Below are positions 60,021-64,000 of a stretch of 64,000 nucleotides of DNA, piece by piece. The number at the start of each line of letters is the position of its first letter. The stretch's first letter is position 1. The notes beneath the pieces were generated by a model. The model made no database searches, was not told the origin of the DNA, and saw only the letters and a list, made by a program, of their open reading frames with translations. Made by a program: the position numbers and the translations under genes. Source of the stretch: Streptomyces humi (GTDB lineage Bacteria > Actinomycetota > Actinomycetes > Streptomycetales > Streptomycetaceae); the NCBI RefSeq assembly GCF_001005085.2, contig NZ_LBMU02000088.1:1-64000 (forward strand), written 5' to 3'.

Positions 60021-61336
60021 CCGCCACGTCCGTCACGTCCACCGCGTCCGTCACGTCCACGGCGTCCGTCACGTCCACGGCGTCCACCACGGCAACCGCG
60101 TCTGCCACGTCGGTCCCGTCCACCCCGACCCGGCTCGTCGACCTGTTCGAGTACGGGCTCGACGCACCGATCTGCCTCACCTGGGAACTCACCTACGCCT
60201 GCAACCTGGCCTGCACCCACTGCCTGTCCAGCTCCGGCCGCCGCGACCCGCGTGAACTGAGCACCGCCGAGGCCAGGGCCGTCATCGACGAACTGGAGGC
60301 CATGCAGGTCTTCTACGTCAACATCGGCGGCGGCGAGCCCACCGTCCGCGCCGACTTCTGGGACCTCCTGGACTACGCCACCGCCCACCACGTGGGCGTG
60401 AAGTTCTCCACCAACGGCGTGCGGATCACCCGGCAGGCCGCCGAGCGGCTCGCCCGCAACGACTACGTGGACGTACAGATCTCCCTCGACGGCGCCACCG
60501 CCGACGTCAACGACGCGGTGCGCGGTTCCGGTTCGTACGCGACCGCGCTGCGGGCCGTGGAACACCTCGCCACGGCCGGGATGCGCAACTACAAGATCTC
60601 CGTGGTCTGCACCCGGCACAACATCCCGCAGCTGGACGACTTCAAGGCCCTCGCCGACCGCTTCGGCGCCCAGCTCCGCCTGACCCGGCTGCGCCCCTCC
60701 GGACGCGGCGCGGACGTCTGGGACGAACTGCATCCGACGGCCGCACAGCAACGGGAGCTCTACGACTGGCTGTCGGCGCACGGCGACAACGTGCTGACCG
60801 GCGACTCCTTCTTCCATCTCGCCGGCTACGGCGAGCCACTACCGGGCCTCAACCTCTGCGGAGCCGGACGTGTGGTCTGTCTGATCGACCCGGTCGGAGA
60901 CGTCTACGCCTGCCCGTTCGCCATCCACGAGGAGTTCCTGGCCGGCAACGTCCGCGCACCGGGCGGCTTCCGCGAGGTCTGGCGCGGCTCCGAGCTGTTC
61001 CGGCGCCTGCGCGGCCCGCAGCACGGCGGCGCCTGCTCGTCCTGCGCGTTCTACGACAACTGCAAGGGCGGTTGCATGGCCGCGAAGTTCTTCACCGGCC
61101 TGCCGCTGGACGGGCCCGACCCCGAATGCGTGCAGGGGTACGGGGAGGAACGGCTCGCCCGCCGCCCGCCCGGCACCGCACACCTCCCCAGGCCCTCCCA
61201 GGACCACTCCCGCCGGGCCGCCGCCCGCCCCGTGGACCTCGTACTCACCCGGCGCCCGCCGGTGAGCGAGTGTGCCGAGCACCCCCTCGCCGGCCTGGAT
61301 CCAACCCTCGCCGGAAAGGGCGGAACCCATGCGTAG
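60017..61336 (+). CDS. mftC: Mycofactocin radical SAM maturase MftC
   Basis: This 439-residue radical SAM protein carries the CxxxCxxC cluster motif in YACNLACTHCLSS, with SPASM-type Cys later (LNLCGAGRVVCLIDPVGDVYACPF and CSSCAFYDNCKGGCMA). The family performs two SAM-dependent steps on MftA: oxidative decarboxylation of the C-terminal Tyr, then a Val-Tyr crosslink. N-terminally it has about 35 extra residues made of SVTSTA repeats before TRLVDLFEYGLDAP. The stop overlaps mftD by 8 bp. Confidence 0.95.
   Translation: MTATSVTSTASVTSTASVTSTASTTATASATSVPSTPTRLVDLFEYGLDAPICLTWELTYACNLACTHCLSSSGRRDPRELSTAEARAVIDELEAMQVFYVNIGGGEPTVRADFWDLLDYATAHHVGVKFSTNGVRITRQAAERLARNDYVDVQISLDGATADVNDAVRGSGSYATALRAVEHLATAGMRNYKISVVCTRHNIPQLDDFKALADRFGAQLRLTRLRPSGRGADVWDELHPTAAQQRELYDWLSAHGDNVLTGDSFFHLAGYGEPLPGLNLCGAGRVVCLIDPVGDVYACPFAIHEEFLAGNVRAPGGFREVWRGSELFRRLRGPQHGGACSSCAFYDNCKGGCMAAKFFTGLPLDGPDPECVQGYGEERLARRPPGTAHLPRPSQDHSRRAAARPVDLVLTRRPPVSECAEHPLAGLDPTLAGKGGTHA
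60029..60082. repeat. 18-bp tandem repeats encoding the MftC N-terminal extension
   Basis: Three near-identical units of TCCGTCACGTCCACGGCG (one base differs in the first) encode SVTSTA three times. The repeat is in frame, so expansion or contraction would change only the length of the Ser/Thr/Ala-rich tail. Confidence 0.85.
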
Positions 61337-62567
61337 GAACCGCTGGTTCGAGACGGTCGCCGAGGCGCAGCGCCGGGCCAGGCGACAGCTGCCGAGTTCG
61401 GTGTACGGCGCCCTCGTCGCCGGCTCGGAGCGCGGCCGTACCGTCGACGACAACACGGCGGCCTTCGCCGAACTCGGCTTCGCACCACGGGTCGTCGGCC
61501 ATCACGCGGAACGCGACCTGTCCACGACCGTGCTCGGTGTGCCCACGTCCCTGCCCGTGCTCATCTCGCCCACCGGCGTGCAGGCCGTCGACCCCGACGG
61601 CGAGGTGGCCGTGGCCCGGGCCGCGGCGAGCCGCGGCGTCATCATGGGGCTCAGCTCCTTCGCGAGCAAGCCGGTCGAGGAGGTCGCCGACGCCCAGCCG
61701 GACCTGTTCTTCCAGCTGTACTGGAGCGGCACGCGCGACACCATGCTGCGCCGCATGGACCGGGCGCGGGCCGCCGGCGCCAAGGCCCTCATCGTCACCC
61801 TCGACTGGTCCTTCTCGCACGGCCGCGACTGGGGCAGCCCGGCCATCCCGGACAAGCTCGACCTCAGAACCCTGCTGCGGTTCGCCCCCGACGTCCTGCC
61901 CCGCCCCGGGTGGCTGTGGCGGTACGCCAGGTCCGGCGGCGCCCCCGGTCTCACCGTCCCCAACCTGGCCGCCCCCGGCGGCGAGGCGCCGACCTTCTTC
62001 GGCGCCTACGGCGAGTGGATGCAGACGCCGCCGCCCACCTGGGAGGACATCGCCTGGCTGCGCACCGAGTGGGGCGGCCCCTTCCTCCTCAAGGGCGTGT
62101 CCCGGGTGGACGACGCCAGGCGGGCGGTGGACGCCGGTGTGTCGGGGCTGTCCGTGTCCAACCACGGGGGCAACAACCTGGACACCACACCCGCCACCAT
62201 CCGGCTGCTCCCAGCCATCGCGGAAGCGGTCGGGGACCAGGTCGAGGTCCTGATGGACGGCGGCGTCCGCCGCGGCGGCGACGTGGCCAAGGCACTCGCC
62301 CTCGGCGCCCGCGCCGTGCTGATCGGCCGCGCGTACCTGTGGGGCCTCGCGGCGAACGGCCAGGCCGGTGTCGAGAACGTCCTGGACATCCTGCGCGGCG
62401 GGCTCGACTCGGCGGTCCTGGGCCTCGGCCGCTCCTCCGTGCACCAACTGGGCCCCGAGGACCTGGCGATACCGTCCGGCTTCCGGCTCACCCTGGGCGG
62501 CGGGAACATGCCGGAGCTCCCGGCCGCCGCCGGATCCACCACCGAAGCCCGGTCCACGGCCGCCTGA
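61329..62567 (+). CDS. mftD: Mycofactocin system FMN-dependent dehydrogenase MftD
   Basis: This 412-residue FMN alpha-hydroxyacid-dehydrogenase-family protein has FFQLYWSGT, ALIVTLDWSFSHGRDWG, KGVSRVDDARRAVDAGVSGL, and the FMN loop SNHGGNNLDTTPAT with MDGGVRRGGDVAKALALGARAV. MftD oxidises the AHDP intermediate released by MftE to premycofactocin. ATG 61329 follows AAAGGG and overlaps the MftC stop. Confidence 0.93.
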   Translation: MRRNRWFETVAEAQRRARRQLPSSVYGALVAGSERGRTVDDNTAAFAELGFAPRVVGHHAERDLSTTVLGVPTSLPVLISPTGVQAVDPDGEVAVARAAASRGVIMGLSSFASKPVEEVADAQPDLFFQLYWSGTRDTMLRRMDRARAAGAKALIVTLDWSFSHGRDWGSPAIPDKLDLRTLLRFAPDVLPRPGWLWRYARSGGAPGLTVPNLAAPGGEAPTFFGAYGEWMQTPPPTWEDIAWLRTEWGGPFLLKGVSRVDDARRAVDAGVSGLSVSNHGGNNLDTTPATIRLLPAIAEAVGDQVEVLMDGGVRRGGDVAKALALGARAVLIGRAYLWGLAANGQAGVENVLDILRGGLDSAVLGLGRSSVHQLGPEDLAIPSGFRLTLGGGNMPELPAAAGSTTEARSTAA

Positions 62568-62584
62568 GCGGGCAGGGGAGCACC

Positions 62585-63349
62585 ATGCCGCGTGTGCTGG
62601 CCGACGCCGTCTGGCCCGCCGTACCGTCCGGAGCGCTCGTCCTGGTACCCGTCGGGTCCACCGAGCAGCACGGCCCGCACCTGCCGCTGGACACCGACAC
62701 CGTCGTCGCCCGCGCCGTCGCGTGCCGGGCGGCAGCCACCCTCGGCCCGCTGAGCCCCCACGGTCCAGCACTGGTGGCACCCGCGGTGGCGTACGGGGCG
62801 AGCGGCGAACACGCCGGCTTCCCCGGCACCGTCTCGATCGGACACGAGGCGCTGCGCGCGGTCGTCGTGGAACTGACACGCTCACTGTCCCTGTGGGCCG
62901 GCCGGATCGTGTTCGTCAACGGCCACGGCGGCAACACGGCGACCCTGGACGGCGCGCTCGCCCTGCTCCGCGCCGAGGGCCACGACGCCGTCTGGACCGC
63001 GTGCGAGGCACCGGACGGCGACGCGCACGCCGGTCGCACGGAGACCTCCCTGCTGCTGCACCTGGAGCCCGAACGGGTCCGCCTCGACGCGGCCGTCACC
63101 GGCGACACCCGGCCACTGTCCGTACTCCTGCCGGAGCTGATCGCCCGAGGCGTCCGCGCGGTCTCCGCCTCCGGCGTACTCGGCGACCCGGCGGGCGCCA
63201 CGGCCGGGGAAGGCCGACGGACGATGGCCGCGATGGTCTCCACCACCGTCCGCCGCATCCACGCCTGGACCCCCGACGCCCGCGGTCGCCTCACCGACCC
63301 CGGGACCCGCACACCGCCACCCACCAGCGCGAAGGGCGCACGCCGATGA
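62585..63349 (+). CDS. mftE: Mycofactocin system creatininase-family peptidase MftE
   Basis: This 254-residue creatininase-fold hydrolase has metal-binding motifs VGSTEQHGPHLPLDTDTVV, GEHAGFPGTVSIGHEAL and VNGHGGNTATLDGAL. MftE cleaves the modified MftA after the core Val-Tyr-derived dipeptide, releasing AHDP for MftD. ATG 62585 has AGGGGAG upstream. The stop overlaps the mftF start (ATGA). Confidence 0.93.
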   Translation: MPRVLADAVWPAVPSGALVLVPVGSTEQHGPHLPLDTDTVVARAVACRAAATLGPLSPHGPALVAPAVAYGASGEHAGFPGTVSIGHEALRAVVVELTRSLSLWAGRIVFVNGHGGNTATLDGALALLRAEGHDAVWTACEAPDGDAHAGRTETSLLLHLEPERVRLDAAVTGDTRPLSVLLPELIARGVRAVSASGVLGDPAGATAGEGRRTMAAMVSTTVRRIHAWTPDARGRLTDPGTRTPPPTSAKGARR

Positions 63350-64000
63350 CGCTTCCCCTCGGGTTCGTCGTGGAGTTCGACCGGCACACCCGGGTGGTCG
63401 ACGACGGCCGGGCGCTGCTCGGCGGACACCCGACGCGGATGCTCAAGCTGACTCCGCGAGCACGGCGGCTGCTGACCGGGCGGACGCTCGTCGTACGGGA
63501 CGCGGCCGGTGCCCTGCTCGCGGACCGGCTGCTGGAGACGGGCCTCGCGCATCCCGTCGCCGGCTCGCTCCCGACGCCCGGAGACCCCCGGTACACGGTG
63601 GTCGTCCCGGTCCGCGACCGCCCGCGTCAACTGGACCGCCTGCTGCGGAGCATCGAACCGGGCCGCCCGGTGATCGTGGTCGACGACGCCTCGAGGCAGC
63701 CGGCCGCCGTGGCCGCCACGGCCGCCCGGCACGGTGCGCGGCTGGTCGCCCTCACCGCCAACGTCGGGCCCGCGGAGGCACGCAACGCCGGCCTGCGGCT
63801 GGTCGCCACCCCCTACGTGGTCTTCGCCGATTCCGACATCGTGCTGGACCCCGACACGGTCCCCACCCTGCTCCGGCACTTCGCCGACCCCCTGGTCGCC
63901 ATGGCCGTACCCCGCATCACCGGCCTGACCGCCCCGGCCACGACCTGGATCGAACGGTACGAGAACTCCCGGTCCTCGCTCGACCTCGGCACGCATCCCG
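63346..64000 (+). CDS. mftF: Mycofactocin glycosyltransferase MftF (cut by window end)
   Basis: The first 218 residues of a GT2 glycosyltransferase. After a domain with GFVVEFDRHTRVVDDGRALLGG come the GT2 core YTVVVPVRDRPRQLDRLLRSI, VIVVDDAS, ALTANVGPAEARNAGL and the DxD-like FADSDIVLDPD. The protein runs past the right edge. MftF adds a beta-1,4-glucose oligosaccharide to premycofactocin. It starts at ATG 63346, overlapping mftE. Confidence 0.92.
   Translation, partial: MTLPLGFVVEFDRHTRVVDDGRALLGGHPTRMLKLTPRARRLLTGRTLVVRDAAGALLADRLLETGLAHPVAGSLPTPGDPRYTVVVPVRDRPRQLDRLLRSIEPGRPVIVVDDASRQPAAVAATAARHGARLVALTANVGPAEARNAGLRLVATPYVVFADSDIVLDPDTVPTLLRHFADPLVAMAVPRITGLTAPATTWIERYENSRSSLDLGTHP

Overview
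This is a GC-rich actinobacterial chromosome segment, almost certainly from a Streptomyces or a close relative. The evidence is strong third-position G/C bias, frequent GTG starts, overlapping ATGA/GTGA operon junctions, rare TTA codons in secondary-metabolism genes, a SpoIIE-type phosphatase and a full mycofactocin locus. No rRNA, tRNA, CRISPR array, transposase or phage gene was seen.

Layout. (1) 0-6 kb: a citryl-CoA-lyase-like gene beside an intradiol ring-cleavage dioxygenase, a divergent LysR/EamA-exporter pair, and a nucleosidase fused to a seven-repeat WD40 propeller, an architecture reminiscent of bacterial conflict systems. (2) 6-10 kb: a three-gene terpene operon on the minus strand (P450, polyprenyl diphosphate synthase, class I terpene synthase). 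(3) 10-16.5 kb: an ATPase-PAS-GAF-PP2C regulator, a TetR/membrane-protein pair, an overlooked 57-residue ORF, a threonine-dehydratase-like enzyme and an LLM-class flavin oxidoreductase.

(4) 16.7-34.2 kb, minus strand: a hybrid NRPS-PKS operon. It encodes an MFS exporter, one PCP-C-A-PCP-KS-AT-ACP megasynthase, a type II thioesterase, an acyl-CoA dehydrogenase and a crotonyl-CoA carboxylase/reductase. It then has a complete leucine/homocitrate-type alpha-keto-acid homologation set (synthase, fused isomerase, decarboxylating dehydrogenase) and an aminotransferase. The set looks built to make a chain-extended amino acid for the A domain and a substituted malonyl extender for the AT domain.

(5) 35.0-45.1 kb, plus strand, diverging from (4) across about 0.8 kb of comparatively A+T-rich DNA: an operon I do not recognise as any known pathway. 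It encodes a GHMP kinase, a cysteine-synthase-like PLP enzyme, an ATP-grasp ligase, an MFS exporter, a tetrapyrrole-methylase-fold protein, a threonine-synthase-like PLP enzyme, a methyltransferase, a YqcI/YcgG-like protein, an ITPase/HAM1-like pyrophosphatase, a LOG-like nucleotide hydrolase and a GNAT-like protein. A P450 follows. TTA codons early in the first gene of both arms suggest shared bldA control. This is the best candidate for an undescribed system.

(6) 46-50 kb: a secreted protein with an LAATG sortase signal, a SUKH-like protein and two TetR regulators. (7) 50.4-64 kb: a mycofactocin-linked region. A mycofactocin-coupled SDR, a P450 and a [3Fe-4S] ferredoxin form one operon under a TetR operator. 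A Tat-exported GH78 rhamnosidase follows. Then come mftR, mftG (minus strand) and mftABCDEF, with mftF cut by the window end. The SDR oxidises substrates with a non-exchangeable nicotinamide and passes electrons to mycofactocin, which the mft genes make and recycle.
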